A stretch of DNA of 64,000 bases from the NCBI RefSeq assembly GCF_001468265.1, contig NZ_LNRZ01000005.1, positions 124,001 to 188,000 of the forward strand. The letters run 5' to 3'. Under the pieces are notes generated by a model. It did no database searches. It was not told the origin of the DNA and saw only the letters and a list, made by a program, of their open reading frames with translations. Shown here one piece after another: positions 17,049-27,167 of this stretch. The position numbers were made by a program, and so were the translations under genes. Every line of letters begins with the position of its first letter. The stretch's first letter is position 1. Source of the DNA: Sphingopyxis sp. H050 (GTDB lineage Bacteria > Pseudomonadota > Alphaproteobacteria > Sphingomonadales > Sphingomonadaceae).

Positions 17049-19394
17049 TCAACCGGCCAAGGAGGGAACGGCCGTGTTGAGCTGGCTGCCGGCGTCGGCA
17101 GGTGCGCGGCTGCGCCAGACTATGTCTGCCATCGTTCGATGGGCGAGATGAAAGGCAAGTATGGATTCGGCGCCGCTGTTGCGGTTGACGCCGCGCGGCG
17201 TCAGCCCATCGAGACAGCGCCCCGATCCGAGATCGCCGAGCGCGATGCCCCGATCGTTGCGGCCGAGGAACCACGCATAAGCCGTCTCGGCATGGTCTCG
17301 CCAGACCGCCTGTCCTGTCAGCCGGTAGGCCGTTCCACACGCAGCGACCGTGGCCCAGGCCTCCAGCGGCTGTTGGTCGAATGGAAGCGCCTCGCCCTGA
17401 CGGTCGAAACTATCCGACCCGACGGCGCGAAAATGGCCTTGGCTGGCGGTCTGGAAGGCTGCGAGCCAGTCGAGCGCGGATAGACCTGCCTCTTCATGCG
17501 GCAGCGAGGGCAAGCGGCGTCCGGCACGAATGAGCGCCTCGGCCAGCCGTGCGTTGTCGTAGGCGAGGCCCGGCTCGAACCAATCCCAGCCGGGGCGGCG
17601 TCCGCTCTTCCATACCGCGCATAGGAAAGCGCCGCCACGCTCGATGATTTGCCGGGCCTCCCCATTGCCAGAATCCCGCTCAAGACGTTCGTCGGCTCCG
17701 AGAATTGCAAAGGCGATGGCACGCGGGCTCTTGAACCTCTGCGCCATCGGGGCGCTATGGTCGAACAGGCGCGCGGCCCATTCGCGCATGTGCGGATCGC
17801 TTGCGTGCGACGTGGCATGTCCAAGCGCCCAGAGCGTGCGTCCGTTGCTGTCTTCGGAGCCGCTCTCTTCCAACCAGCGCCGATCATATCCCATGAAGTT
17901 CCGGAAGGCGCCGGCGCTTTCATTCCAGCCATGCTGGATAAAGCTGGCAAAGGCGCGGGCGCGATGCGCTGCCTCGTCCTGGCTGTTCGCGGGGAGGCTG
18001 TGGACGAGCATCAAGGCGCGCGCATTGTCATCGATACAATAGCCATGCGCCCGGTCGGGCAGCCGATGCACCGCATGCTGGAATATGCCGGTGTCGTCAC
18101 ACATCGCCCACACGCCGGCGAGCGACGGGGCGCGTTGGCTGATTTCCTCCGACCCGGTGGTCAAAGAGGTTTCCTCGACGAGCGCGGCGCATTCTCGAGC
18201 GATGACGCTCCACGTCGTCTGCCGGCCGCGGTCGTAGGCGCGCCGCTGAACCGCCCGGCGTTCTTCAGGCACCGCGAGCAACATAAGCAGCGCCTCACTG
18301 ATCGCTTCGCTGTCGGCGCCCGGAAGCAAGACGCCCACGTCGTCAGACAGGAGTTCGCGGGCGTGCACGAAAGGCGTCGAGATGACCGCGCGCCCCAATG
18401 CAACGGCATAGGCGAGGGTGCCCGAGGTGATTTGCTGAAGATTCGGGTAAGGCGCGAGATAGATGTCGCAAAGTTCGATCTGATCCAGCAGTTCGTCCGT
18501 ATCGAGGAAGCGGTTCTCCCAAGCGATATTGGCCGACACGCCGAGGCGGCTGGCGAGTAACTCAAGGCTCTCCCGATAGGCTTCGCCTTCTGCGGCGACG
18601 AGGTTGGGGTGGGTCGCGCCGACGATCCGGTAAAGAACATCCGGATACTGAGCTACGACCGCCGGTAGGGCCCGGATAGCGGCTTCGAGCCCTTTGCCTG
18701 GGCCGATCAGGCCGAAAGTCGAAAGGACCGGCCGCTCGGCAAGGCCCAGCGTCCGGCGCAGCGCACTCACTTCCTGAAAAGGGCGGTCGGGAGTTCCGTG
18801 CTCGATAAGCGCAATCTGCTCGGGCGCCGCTCCATAAACGCCGGTAAGCGTCGTTCGCCCATATTCGCTCATCACCACGAGCTTGCTTGCACGCGCGATG
18901 AGCCGATTCATAACGCGCCGCTGCGCGTCGCTCGGCTCCGCAAGAACAGTGTGCAGCGTCACGATGAGCGGCGCCGCGAGCCGGTCGACCAAATCAAGCA
19001 CCATGTCGCCCGCCGCGCCACCGAAAATGCCGAACTCATGCTGCAGCCACACGGCCCCTGCGCCGCTGGCATTGATGGCTTCGGCCGCGGCGCGGTAGCT
19101 TTCCGCGTCCCTCTCGTCGATGGCTTGACGGACCTCGGAGCCGATCGGCTGATCGATCTGGCTGCGCATCGCATAGACGTCGATCTTAAGGTCGGGAGAA
19201 TGGGCACTCAAATGATCGAAGACGTCGGCGGTGAAGGTCGCGATGCCGCATTGCCGGGGCCGAAAGCATCCTATGAGGGCTAGCCGCCCGGCCTTTCCTG
19301 TTGCCGGGAACTGGAAAATTCCCCCTTCGCTGTGCGACGAAAGCTGGTCATCGAATTGGCCTGTAAAGAAATGGTCTTCGCGATCGACTTTCAT
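17049..19394 (-). CDS. GT4 glycosyltransferase fused to a C-terminal alpha/alpha-barrel-like domain
   Basis: 781 residues. After about 50 N-terminal residues comes a GT-B glycosyltransferase (about 38-400): RPRQCGIATFTADVFDHL, VWLQHEFGIFGG, and the family-4 segment FGLIGPGKGLEAAIRAL, followed by YLAPYPNLQQITSGTLAYA. From about 430 to the end is an all-helical region with YCIDDNARALM and NGRTLWALGHA motifs like those of glycan-processing alpha/alpha-barrel proteins. So one chain may both build and trim a glycan. ATG at 19394 lies seven bases after AAGGA; ATG at 19397 is also possible. Confidence 0.85.
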   Translation of the reverse strand: MKVDREDHFFTGQFDDQLSSHSEGGIFQFPATGKAGRLALIGCFRPRQCGIATFTADVFDHLSAHSPDLKIDVYAMRSQIDQPIGSEVRQAIDERDAESYRAAAEAINASGAGAVWLQHEFGIFGGAAGDMVLDLVDRLAAPLIVTLHTVLAEPSDAQRRVMNRLIARASKLVVMSEYGRTTLTGVYGAAPEQIALIEHGTPDRPFQEVSALRRTLGLAERPVLSTFGLIGPGKGLEAAIRALPAVVAQYPDVLYRIVGATHPNLVAAEGEAYRESLELLASRLGVSANIAWENRFLDTDELLDQIELCDIYLAPYPNLQQITSGTLAYAVALGRAVISTPFVHARELLSDDVGVLLPGADSEAISEALLMLLAVPEERRAVQRRAYDRGRQTTWSVIARECAALVEETSLTTGSEEISQRAPSLAGVWAMCDDTGIFQHAVHRLPDRAHGYCIDDNARALMLVHSLPANSQDEAAHRARAFASFIQHGWNESAGAFRNFMGYDRRWLEESGSEDSNGRTLWALGHATSHASDPHMREWAARLFDHSAPMAQRFKSPRAIAFAILGADERLERDSGNGEARQIIERGGAFLCAVWKSGRRPGWDWFEPGLAYDNARLAEALIRAGRRLPSLPHEEAGLSALDWLAAFQTASQGHFRAVGSDSFDRQGEALPFDQQPLEAWATVAACGTAYRLTGQAVWRDHAETAYAWFLGRNDRGIALGDLGSGRCLDGLTPRGVNRNSGAESILAFHLAHRTMADIVWRSRAPADAGSQLNTAVPSLAG

Positions 19395-19620
19395 CATCTG
19401 TCCTTCTCTGCCAGCACCGGTACGCGCGCGCCTTACCGACCCATGCGGCGCAGCGTGGGGCGTGAGTTGCTCTCCCGAAGACTGTGGTTGTCGCTGGACC
19501 AACGCCGGGCGATCGCGTCGGTTGCAGTGCAGCAAGATCGACCGGCCGATATTTCGCCCCGCATTGATCTATGTTGGTCGATGTCGTTTCCGACCGCTTG
19601 ATAGGGCCTTGTCCGCGCTT

Positions 19621-21792
19621 CTAACCGGCATCCTGGGCGTCGAGATCGACCGTCGGTTCGCGCGCCCAAAAGCGTAGATCGGCACATGCGCTGATAAAGG
19701 CCTTCGCATCCTTCGCCGTCTTCAGAAGCAGGAAGCCGTTGTCCTTCTGCTGCGGAATCCGCGCTTCATCGAACAGCAGCTCGGCGGCGCCATTATGGGC
19801 GATGAACTTGCAATGCGCGAAGGCGTCGGACACGAAATCCTTCGACGGTGCGTCCCGTGCCAGCAGCGCGGCCCCGTCTTCCGACGGCAGCACGGCGACG
19901 GCATCGTAAAGCACCGAAGGGCCACCATCGATCTTCTGGTCCGCCGGAACCCGGTCGCCCTTATCGAGGGTTACGCCGCCGATCTTCGGTGCGATGACCT
20001 CGACATGCGCACCCGCTTTCTCCGCCGCGCTGACAAGCGCTTGGAACAGATCCGCATCGCTGCCGTCGGTCAGCAAGATGCCAAGCTTTCGGCCTTTGAA
20101 GCTGGAGGGCCCATTGGCGAGGATCGAGAGCCGCTCGGAGGGCTCGAGATCGCGCGTCGGCTTCGCCGCCTTCGCGGCATCCGGAAGGGGAAGGCCAATA
20201 CCGTCGGCGACCGTTGCGGCGAGATCTTCGTCGATATTCCGCAGATGGGAAACGGCGCGCGCGCGGATGTCGGGGCGCTGAACCTTGCTCAACTCGAAGA
20301 CGAGCGCGTCGCCCAGATGCTTCTGCTCGATCGGCAACTGGCTGATATAGAATTGCCGCGCCTGGCTGTAATGATCGGCGAACGTGTCCGAGCGCGTCCG
20401 CTGCTTTACCCCTTCGAGCGGCGCGGGGAAACTGCGGTGCCCCGTGTCGGGATTTTCGCGCGGGCCGCCCTCGGCGCCCCAGCTGTTTGGCTCGTAGTTT
20501 GCGCGACCCTTCGGGTTGACCATCGCCATGTGACCGTCCTGCTGAAAATGCATTATGGGACAGCGCGGCGCGTTGATCGGGATGTGGGTGAAGTTGGGAC
20601 TGCCGAGCCTCTTTAGCTGAGTGTCGAGGTACGAGAAATTGCGGCCGGCAAGCAGCGGATCCTCGCTGAAATCGATGCCGGGCGGGACATTCTGCGTGCA
20701 GAAGGCGACCTGCTCGGTCTCGGCGAAGAAGTTGTCGACGTTGCGATCTAGCGTGAGCGTCCCGACAAGCTCGACCGGAACAAGCTCTTCGGGAATGAGC
20801 TTGGTCGCGTCAAGATGATCGAAGGGGAGCTTGTCGGCCATTTCCTCGTCGAAGATCTGGACGCCCAAATCCCATTGCGGAAAATCCCCGCGTTCGATCG
20901 CTTCCCACAGATCACGCCGGTGAAAGTCGGGATCGGCGCCGTTTATCTTCACCGCCTCGTTCCAGAGCACCGACTGCAGCCCTTGCCGGGGCTTCCAGTG
21001 GAATTTGACGAAATGAGACTCGCCTTTCGCGTTGACGAGCCGGAAGCTATGAACCCCGAAGCCCTCCATCGTCCTGAAGGACCGGGGAATGGTGCGGTCC
21101 GACATCTGCCACATCACCATATGCCATGCCTCGGGCATCAGCGAGGCAAAATCCCAGAAATTGTCGTGCGCCGACTGCGCTTGCGGAAAGCCGCGATCCG
21201 GCTCTTCCTTGACGCTGTGGACAAGATCGGGAAATTTGATCGCGTCCTGGATGAAGAAGACGGGAATATTGTTGCCGACGAGATCCCAATTTCCCTGCCT
21301 GGTGTAGAATTTTACCGCAAAGCCGCGGACGTCACGCGCCAGATCGAACGATCCCGCCCGGCCTGCAACCGTCGAAAAGCGGACGAAGACCTCGGTCTCG
21401 CCGCCCACGGTCGTCAGGACATCCGCCGTCGTGTAGCGAGCGAGCGACCGGTTGAGGACGAACTGACCATGCGCCCCGTAGCCGCGGGCGTGGACGACCC
21501 GTTCAGGGATGCGCTCATGATCGAAATGGAAGATTTTCTCACGAAGTATGAAGTCTTCCAGCAACGTCGGACCGCGCGGTCCGGCACGCAGGCTATTTTG
21601 GCCGTCGGCAACCGGATGACCTTGCTGCGTGGTCAACGTACGCGAGGGATCGCCCGTCGACTGGGGGGTTTCACCGGCAGCGCCGGGTGCGCTAAGATAC
21701 TCTGCGGGTTCGGCCGTGTCCGCAGGCTTCGTCGATTTTTTTGTTCGGCGGCCCGGGGTTGTTTCGAGCTTGGGGGTCGTTGCGCGGGGCAT
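19621..21792 (-). CDS. katE: Large-subunit catalase HPII (with C-terminal DJ-1-like domain)
   Basis: 723 residues, the length of clade-II catalases. It destroys hydrogen peroxide in the cytoplasm. The distal His is in [13 protein letters not shown], the Asn is in [11 protein letters not shown], and the heme Tyr is in NFSYLDTQL. The C-terminal 150 residues (from about [13 protein letters not shown]) form the DJ-1/PfpI-type flavodoxin-like domain of this clade. ATG at 21792 has GCAGGA eight bases upstream; that ribosome site lies at the end of the preceding small gene, so translation is probably coupled. The N-terminal 70 residues are low-complexity. Confidence 0.97.
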   Translation of the reverse strand: MPRATTPKLETTPGRRTKKSTKPADTAEPAEYLSAPGAAGETPQSTGDPSRTLTTQQGHPVADGQNSLRAGPRGPTLLEDFILREKIFHFDHERIPERVVHARGYGAHGQFVLNRSLARYTTADVLTTVGGETEVFVRFSTVAGRAGSFDLARDVRGFAVKFYTRQGNWDLVGNNIPVFFIQDAIKFPDLVHSVKEEPDRGFPQAQSAHDNFWDFASLMPEAWHMVMWQMSDRTIPRSFRTMEGFGVHSFRLVNAKGESHFVKFHWKPRQGLQSVLWNEAVKINGADPDFHRRDLWEAIERGDFPQWDLGVQIFDEEMADKLPFDHLDATKLIPEELVPVELVGTLTLDRNVDNFFAETEQVAFCTQNVPPGIDFSEDPLLAGRNFSYLDTQLKRLGSPNFTHIPINAPRCPIMHFQQDGHMAMVNPKGRANYEPNSWGAEGGPRENPDTGHRSFPAPLEGVKQRTRSDTFADHYSQARQFYISQLPIEQKHLGDALVFELSKVQRPDIRARAVSHLRNIDEDLAATVADGIGLPLPDAAKAAKPTRDLEPSERLSILANGPSSFKGRKLGILLTDGSDADLFQALVSAAEKAGAHVEVIAPKIGGVTLDKGDRVPADQKIDGGPSVLYDAVAVLPSEDGAALLARDAPSKDFVSDAFAHCKFIAHNGAAELLFDEARIPQQKDNGFLLLKTAKDAKAFISACADLRFWAREPTVDLDAQDAG

Positions 21793-21797
21793 TGTCG

Positions 21798-22031
21798 TCA
21801 TCCTGCAAAAGGCTGGGGGGAGGCGGGGCAGGCGGCGATCAGCCATGCCCCGGCACTAAGACCGACACGGCAGAGCACCGCGCCGTCGCAGAAGAGAAGG
21901 GCCCAACGGCCGCAACATTGCTCTTCCGCTATTTCCAGCGCCGCGGCGGCGCTGGACGCTTCGAATTCGACACGTCTCGGGAGTCCCACGCCGTCATCGT
22001 CGAATTGAAGGCGGTAGCTGAGCTTTGGCAC
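21798..22031 (-). CDS. Small conserved protein upstream of katE
   Basis: About 77 residues if the GTG at 22031 is used; this start aligns it with the paralogue at 15074-15334 ([38 protein letters not shown]). The frame is open up to an ATG at 22109, but that would overlap the upstream gene by 59 bases. No good ribosome site is seen at any candidate. The stop lies six bases before the katE start. Function unknown; co-transcription with katE suggests an oxidative-stress context. Confidence 0.55.
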   Translation of the reverse strand: MPKLSYRLQFDDDGVGLPRRVEFEASSAAAALEIAEEQCCGRWALLFCDGAVLCRVGLSAGAWLIAACPASPQPFAG

Positions 22032-22050
22032 GCCGGGCACCGAGCGTGCG

Positions 22051-22329
22051 TCAATAGGTTGCCGGGGGGTCACTTGCCGGAAAAGATTCGTCCGAGGCTT
22101 GATCGACATTTTCCCACGGGCGCCTTACATCGTCGCGCATCGCGCCAGGCCCCGCAGAGCGTGTCTGATCGAAATTTTCCGCATGGGTCTCGCCATCGGC
22201 AAAGGCAGCGCTATGGTCGTCCGCCTTCGTCGTTTCGGGCGCCGACTTGCGCGTAAACCAGAATAGCCCCCCCAATGTGGCAAGGCCCAAAATCTTTCCG
22301 AACCCAGCCGTTTTTGTCGAACCCGTCAT
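22051..22329 (-). CDS. Small membrane-anchored protein with ESFPASDPP motif
   Basis: 92 residues. ATG at 22329 follows AGAAGGA at good spacing. An N-terminal hydrophobic stretch (about 8-24, KILGLATLGGLFWF) suggests a single membrane segment or signal anchor. The C-terminus ends DESFPASDPPATY; this ESFPASDPP motif recurs at the ends of many small uncharacterised bacterial and archaeal proteins. First gene of a likely three-gene unit ending in katE. Confidence 0.7.
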   Translation of the reverse strand: MTGSTKTAGFGKILGLATLGGLFWFTRKSAPETTKADDHSAAFADGETHAENFDQTRSAGPGAMRDDVRRPWENVDQASDESFPASDPPATY

Positions 22330-22357
22330 ATGTCCATCCTTCTGCTGTCTTGGCGGA

Positions 22358-22385
22358 TCGACGCGCGGGGTTGTGGGCAAGTTGC
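22358..22385 (-). promoter_or_regulatory. Possible promoter for the katE unit
   Basis: The minus strand ahead of the small membrane gene has a GCAAC box near 22420 followed 16-17 bases later by TGTT, loosely like an EcfG-type promoter, and a second GCAAC nearer the gene. Matches are partial, so this region is flagged only as where the promoter should lie. Confidence 0.15.
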
Positions 22386-22580
22386 ACCCGCGATCCAAAA
22401 CAGGGCCGCAGATTTCGGGTTGCTTATCCCATGTTAATCAGAGGCTGCCGGTCGGCCCCGCCGCGGGTGACAGATATTCGCTGCAGGAATGCTGGTGCAC
22501 GCAATGGCTGGCAAAAATGACCATCGGCTGCAACAAGCGGCTCGGCCGGGCATTGTGGAGATAGCAAAGGAGCTTCCAGC

Positions 22581-23138
22581 ATGCCCGATCCCATATTGAA
22601 CGAGCGCCGCATTCTCATCATCGCAACCGACGGGTTCGAGCAATCCGAACTGGAAGTGCCTCTCGAGAGACTAAGAGAAGCCGGAGCAGAGGTTGATATC
22701 GCGTCGATCGAGCTCGGCGACATCACCGGCTGGGAGGAGGACGATTGGGGCGACGAAGTAGAGGTCGATCTGCGCATCGCCGATGCGAATGCCGACAATT
22801 ATGACGCGCTCGTGCTGCCCGGCGGCCAGATCAATCCCGATCTGCTCCGGGTCGAACCCGATGCGATCGCGCTCATCCAGAGCTTCGCAGAAGCAGGCAA
22901 GCCGATTGCCGCCGTGTGCCATGCGCCGTGGCTTCTCATCGAAGCCGGGCTGGCCTCGGGACGAAAGATGACCGGCTACAAATCGATCCGGACCGACCTC
23001 GCCAACGCTGGTGCCCAAGTCGTCGACGACGCGGTCGTGGTGGACGGCAAGATTATCACCAGCCGCTGCCCCGATGATCTGCCGGCCTTCTGCGACGCGA
23101 TTGTAGAGGCTTTGGCGGAAGCCGAAGCACCCGTGTAA
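22581..23138 (+). CDS. DJ-1/PfpI family protein (type 1 glutamine amidotransferase-like)
   Basis: 185 residues, flavodoxin-like fold. The nucleophile elbow is AVCHAPWLL with the conserved Cys, the Glu is in the first strand-helix turn (DGFEQSEL), and LVLPGG precedes the elbow, as in PfpI/YhbO proteins, which act as proteases, chaperones or glyoxal-repair enzymes. AAAGGAG precedes the ATG. It diverges from the katE unit, consistent with a common oxidative or carbonyl-stress context. Confidence 0.9.
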   Translation: MPDPILNERRILIIATDGFEQSELEVPLERLREAGAEVDIASIELGDITGWEEDDWGDEVEVDLRIADANADNYDALVLPGGQINPDLLRVEPDAIALIQSFAEAGKPIAAVCHAPWLLIEAGLASGRKMTGYKSIRTDLANAGAQVVDDAVVVDGKIITSRCPDDLPAFCDAIVEALAEAEAPV

Positions 23139-23344
23139 TCCTGGACGGCCTTACCGCCTGGTCCTGCAACGTCGCACAGTCTTTTTGATCGCTCAATTCG
23201 GCGAGCTATGCAGTTCGCAGCTCCGTTTTAGGGCCAGGCCTCATTGTGCTCAATCCGCAAGGGCGTCGACCGAAGTCCGCTTACGATCACGGCAGGCCCA
23301 GAAGCTGTCCGGCCGCAACCGACTAAGATATCGTCAGAGGCGGT

Positions 23345-24322
23345 CTATCGGCTGGCCGCTCCCTCGACGACGCGAATAAATGGCAGCGTGGAATCGACCG
23401 CGAACTCTTGAACCACTTCGGCGAGGATCGACGCCGCCAGCGTGGCGGGATCGCGCGTCGAAGGCACGAGCCCGATTGGTGATCTTATCGATCGAATAGC
23501 GTCGTGCGACACGCCCGATCCGGCGAGCATCTCGCGGCGCTTCTCGTGCGAATGCCGACTGCCGAGCGCCCCAATATAGAATTTAGGGAGCTGAAGCGCC
23601 CAAGGGATCAGCGCCTCTTCCCAGTCCCGATCATGAAAAAGAAATACAAATGCGGTCCATGGATCAGACGAAAGCCGGGGCTCGGCCGATCGAAATTCGA
23701 GAAGATCTGCCTTTATAGTTTTGGCACGCAGCGTGCGAATATCCCGCGGTGATGGCGAGTAAGCATCGATCCGGGCCCCGAAAGCGTGAGCTAGCTGCGC
23801 CGTAGCGGTCAGTTCTTCGCCTTGGCCGAACAGGGCCAGACGCAACCGCGGGGTATAGGTCACCACAAATGCGTCGTGCCGCCACCCGGTCGCGCCCTTT
23901 GCTTCGACGACGTGGACGGCATCGTCTTTGATTTCGAGCGACACCGGTTCGCGGCTGTCGAGCCGTGAAATGGCGTCGGCGATGGCTGCCGAATCGGGGT
24001 TCGGCGTGAAGAGAAGGTCGATGCCAGCGCCGCACGGCAAACGGATATCGATGTAGGGAGACCCTGCGCCAAAGCGCGCCAGCCGGGAACTCGCGCTGGC
24101 CAGAGCCGCCAAGGCTTCTTTCGCGATGGCAGCTTCGATGCAACCTCCCGACAACGATCCGATATACTCGCCGTCTGACGCGACCGCCATTTGGGCGCCA
24201 AGCGCGCGAGGCGATGTACCGGAAATGCCGACGAGGGTCACGAGTATGCGTCCGCGGCCATCCTGTGCGCAGGCGTCCAGAAATCTGAGGATATCCTCTG
24301 GCGAGCTTGCGAGGCTTGTCAT
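23345..24322 (-). CDS. XdhC-type molybdenum cofactor maturation protein
   Basis: 325 residues. XdhC proteins bind and sulfurate the molybdenum cofactor and insert it into xanthine dehydrogenase-type enzymes. Recognised from GSLSGGCIEAAIAKEAL in the N-terminal CoxI/XdhC domain and the Rossmann-like C-terminal block YIGALGSRHSHEKRREML. It diverges from mocA by 54 bases and sits beside the paoABC-like genes, its expected client. ATG at 24322 is family-like; the ribosome site is weak. Confidence 0.9.
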   Translation of the reverse strand: MTSLASSPEDILRFLDACAQDGRGRILVTLVGISGTSPRALGAQMAVASDGEYIGSLSGGCIEAAIAKEALAALASASSRLARFGAGSPYIDIRLPCGAGIDLLFTPNPDSAAIADAISRLDSREPVSLEIKDDAVHVVEAKGATGWRHDAFVVTYTPRLRLALFGQGEELTATAQLAHAFGARIDAYSPSPRDIRTLRAKTIKADLLEFRSAEPRLSSDPWTAFVFLFHDRDWEEALIPWALQLPKFYIGALGSRHSHEKRREMLAGSGVSHDAIRSIRSPIGLVPSTRDPATLAASILAEVVQEFAVDSTLPFIRVVEGAASR

Positions 24323-24376
24323 TTTGGCCGACCATCGTTTGCCAGCGGCCAAGGGGTCGCGGATGGAGTCTTTTCG

Positions 24377-24943
24377 ATGACCGATCCTGCCACCATCGCC
24401 GTGCTCCTGCTCGCAGCGGGGCAGTCCGAACGCTTCGGCAGCGACAAGCTGCTCGCGGTCCTGGATGGTGTGCCGGTGGCGCTCCACGCTGCAAACCGGC
24501 TAGCCGAACTGGGGGCAGGGTGGAAAATCGCGGTCTGCCGGGAGGGAAGCCCGCTGGCTGGAGAATTGGCCGCGCTAGGCTTCGATATCGTGACCAATCC
24601 TGATCCGGCTCGCGGTCTTTCGTCTTCGCTCGCGCTCGGAATCGGGCGAGCGGAAACACTCGGCGCAAAGGCCGCTATGATCGCATTGGGCGATATGCCG
24701 TTCGTCAGCCGCGGCCATTTTGACGCGCTACTCGCGGTTTTCGATCCAGCGACCAGGCCGATCGTGGCGTCGGACAGAGAAGGTGTGGCGATGCCGCCCG
24801 CGCTGTTCGCCAGGTCCTTTTTCGTCGATTTGCGCGCGGAAGAGGGCGACCACGGCGCGCGTGCGCTGATCCGGGGCGCTACACTCGTCGCTGCCGATCC
24901 GGACGAACTGGTCGACATCGATCGCCCCGAGGATATTCGATAG
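24377..24943 (+). CDS. MocA/MobA-like nucleotidyltransferase for molybdenum cofactor
   Basis: 188 residues. The GT-A-type nucleotidyl-transfer motif LLLAAGQSERFGSDKLL is at the N-terminus and LGDMPFVS, the metal-binding Asp loop, is near the middle. Such proteins next to XdhC and Mo-hydroxylases usually attach CMP to molybdopterin (MocA); the GMP-transferring MobA is a less likely alternative. It converges on the Mo-subunit gene with 13 bases between stops. Confidence 0.88.
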   Translation: MTDPATIAVLLLAAGQSERFGSDKLLAVLDGVPVALHAANRLAELGAGWKIAVCREGSPLAGELAALGFDIVTNPDPARGLSSSLALGIGRAETLGAKAAMIALGDMPFVSRGHFDALLAVFDPATRPIVASDREGVAMPPALFARSFFVDLRAEEGDHGARALIRGATLVAADPDELVDIDRPEDIR

Positions 24944-24956
24944 GGTTGGCCAATGT

Positions 24957-27164
24957 TCACGCGACGTCCGGAAGCTTGTCGAGCAATTTGTCGAGCGTGA
25001 CGGGGTAATTGCGCACGCGGATACCGGTGGCGTGATAGACGGCGTTCGCGACGGCGGCGGCCACGCCGCAAATTCCGAGCTCGCCAACGCCTTTCGCCTT
25101 CATCGGTGAGGTCGTCGGATCGACCTCGTCGAGAAAGATCACCTCCTGCGACGGAATGTCGGCGTGCACGGGGACCTCATAGCCGGCAAGGTCGTGGTTG
25201 ACGAAGAAGCCGAACCTTTTGTCGACCGCCAGCTCTTCCATCAGCGCGGCGCCTGCGCCCATCGTCATCGCGCCGATAACCTGGCTGCGCGCCGCCTTGG
25301 GGTTGAGGATGCGGCCCGCAGCGCAAACCGCAAGCATGCGACGGATGCGGATTTCGCCGGTCGCGGCATCGACCGCCGCCTCGACGAAATGGGCGCCGAA
25401 GGTCGATTGCTGAAACCTCTGGGCGAGGTCGCCATACTCCATCAGATCCTCGGCGACGATTTCGCCGCCACCCGCAGCCTTCGCGAGCGCGACACTTTTG
25501 CCGCCCAAACGAACCCTGCCCTTTTCGAAAACGGCGTCGGCAGGATCCAGCCCCAGCTTCTCGACGATCGCGGTGCGCAGCTGGGCGCAGGCGGCATAGA
25601 CGCCCGCAGTCGAACTGTTTGCACCCCATTGGCCGCCCGAGCCCGCCGACACCGGAAAGAGCGAATCGCCGAGGCGTACCTCGACCTGCGTCAGCGGTAC
25701 GCCGAGCATTTCGGCAGCGGTCTGAGCGATGATCGTGTAGCTGCCCGTGCCGATGTCGGTCATGTCCGTCTCGACGATGACGAGGCCATTGCGGTCGAGG
25801 CGTACGCGCGCAGCCGATTTCTCGTTGATATTGTTCCGGAACGCCGCGGCGACGCCCGTACCGACCAGCCAGCGGCCATCGCGGGCCAGGCCTGGCTTGG
25901 GATTTCGGTCCTTCCATCCGAACTTTTCGGCGCCGATGGAGAGGCACTCGTTCAGCCGTCGCTGCGAGAAGGGCCGCTCGGGCTTTTCGGGGTCGACCTG
26001 CGTATCGTTGAGGACACGGAACGCGACGGGGTCCATACCAAGCTTCTCGGCCATCTCGTCGATCGCAATCTCAAGCGCCATCAGCCCGGGCGCCTCGCCG
26101 GGCGCGCGCATCGCGTTGCCCTCGGGAAGGTCGAGGACCGCAAGACGCATTGCGGTCATGCGATTGGGCGCGGCATAAAGCAGCCGCGTCTGCCCGACCG
26201 CCGTCTCGGGCCCCCCGCCTTTGAGGTCCCCCGACCAGCTCTCGTGCCCGATGGCGGTCAGCTTGCCGTCGGTCGTCGCGCCGAGACGGATCCGTTGGAT
26301 CGTTGCCGGGCGATGCGTCGTGTTGTTGATCATCAGCGGCCGCGGCAGGGCGACCTTGACCGGTCGCCCTGCCGCCTTCGCGCCGAGCGCCGCGAGGATC
26401 GCATCCGACCGGACGAACAATTTGCCGCCGAAACCGCCCCCGATATAAGGCGATACGAGCCGGACCTTGTCTTTTGCTATGCCGAGCGTCTTGGCAACAT
26501 CGCCGGCCGACCAGGCGATCATCTGGTTCGAAGTCCAGAGCGTCAGCCTGTCGCCGTCCCAGCTCGCGATCGAAGCATGCGGCTCCATCATCGCGTGACT
26601 GTGGTCAGGCGTCGTATATCGGGCGTCGAGCTTGACCGGCGCGCTTGCAAAGGCCGCATCGAAATCGCCGAACCGGCTGTCGGGCTCGGTGCCGAAGACG
26701 GCAGGGGGTTTCACGGCGCCGTCCAACGAGGTGGCGAGATCGAAATTGCCCTTCGCACGCGTATATTGCACGCGGACGAGCGCAGCCGCCGCCCGCGCCT
26801 GCTCGAAGCTCTCCGCCACCACCAGTGCGATCGCCTGATGATAGTGCTGGATCTCGGGTCCCCCCAGCAGCTTTGCGGTGTTGAAGTCGCCTTTGCCCAG
26901 CATTTCTGCGCTGGCGGCGGTCACGACGGCCAGAACGCCCGGCGCTGCCTTTGCTTCTTTCAGATCGATCGAGTCGATCTTCCCCTTGGCGATCGCAGAG
27001 CCGACGACATAGCCATAGGCCTGGTTGGGAACAACATCGTGCCGCTCATAGGCATAGGGCGCTGTTCCGGTGGTTTTCAGTGGTCCGTCGATACGGTTGG
27101 TGGGCTTGCCGACAACTTTGAGCTGGTCGATCGGATTATTTGTTGCTGGCGTATCGAACTTCAT
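24957..27164 (-). CDS. paoC: Aldehyde oxidoreductase molybdenum-binding subunit (PaoC-like)
   Basis: 735 residues. Catalytic subunit of a periplasmic xanthine-oxidase-family enzyme. Motifs: IGGGFGGK in the first Mo-cofactor-binding part, GNAMRAPGEAPG, GGQWGANSS, and the C-terminal KGVGELG holding the catalytic Glu. Length fits the PaoC type, which lacks the fused Fe-S and FAD domains. Three bases separate it from the FAD-subunit gene. The substrate is probably an aromatic aldehyde by analogy with PaoABC, but isoquinoline-type substrates are possible. Confidence 0.93.
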   Translation of the reverse strand: MKFDTPATNNPIDQLKVVGKPTNRIDGPLKTTGTAPYAYERHDVVPNQAYGYVVGSAIAKGKIDSIDLKEAKAAPGVLAVVTAASAEMLGKGDFNTAKLLGGPEIQHYHQAIALVVAESFEQARAAAALVRVQYTRAKGNFDLATSLDGAVKPPAVFGTEPDSRFGDFDAAFASAPVKLDARYTTPDHSHAMMEPHASIASWDGDRLTLWTSNQMIAWSAGDVAKTLGIAKDKVRLVSPYIGGGFGGKLFVRSDAILAALGAKAAGRPVKVALPRPLMINNTTHRPATIQRIRLGATTDGKLTAIGHESWSGDLKGGGPETAVGQTRLLYAAPNRMTAMRLAVLDLPEGNAMRAPGEAPGLMALEIAIDEMAEKLGMDPVAFRVLNDTQVDPEKPERPFSQRRLNECLSIGAEKFGWKDRNPKPGLARDGRWLVGTGVAAAFRNNINEKSAARVRLDRNGLVIVETDMTDIGTGSYTIIAQTAAEMLGVPLTQVEVRLGDSLFPVSAGSGGQWGANSSTAGVYAACAQLRTAIVEKLGLDPADAVFEKGRVRLGGKSVALAKAAGGGEIVAEDLMEYGDLAQRFQQSTFGAHFVEAAVDAATGEIRIRRMLAVCAAGRILNPKAARSQVIGAMTMGAGAALMEELAVDKRFGFFVNHDLAGYEVPVHADIPSQEVIFLDEVDPTTSPMKAKGVGELGICGVAAAVANAVYHATGIRVRNYPVTLDKLLDKLPDVA

Positions 27165-27167
27165 CTC

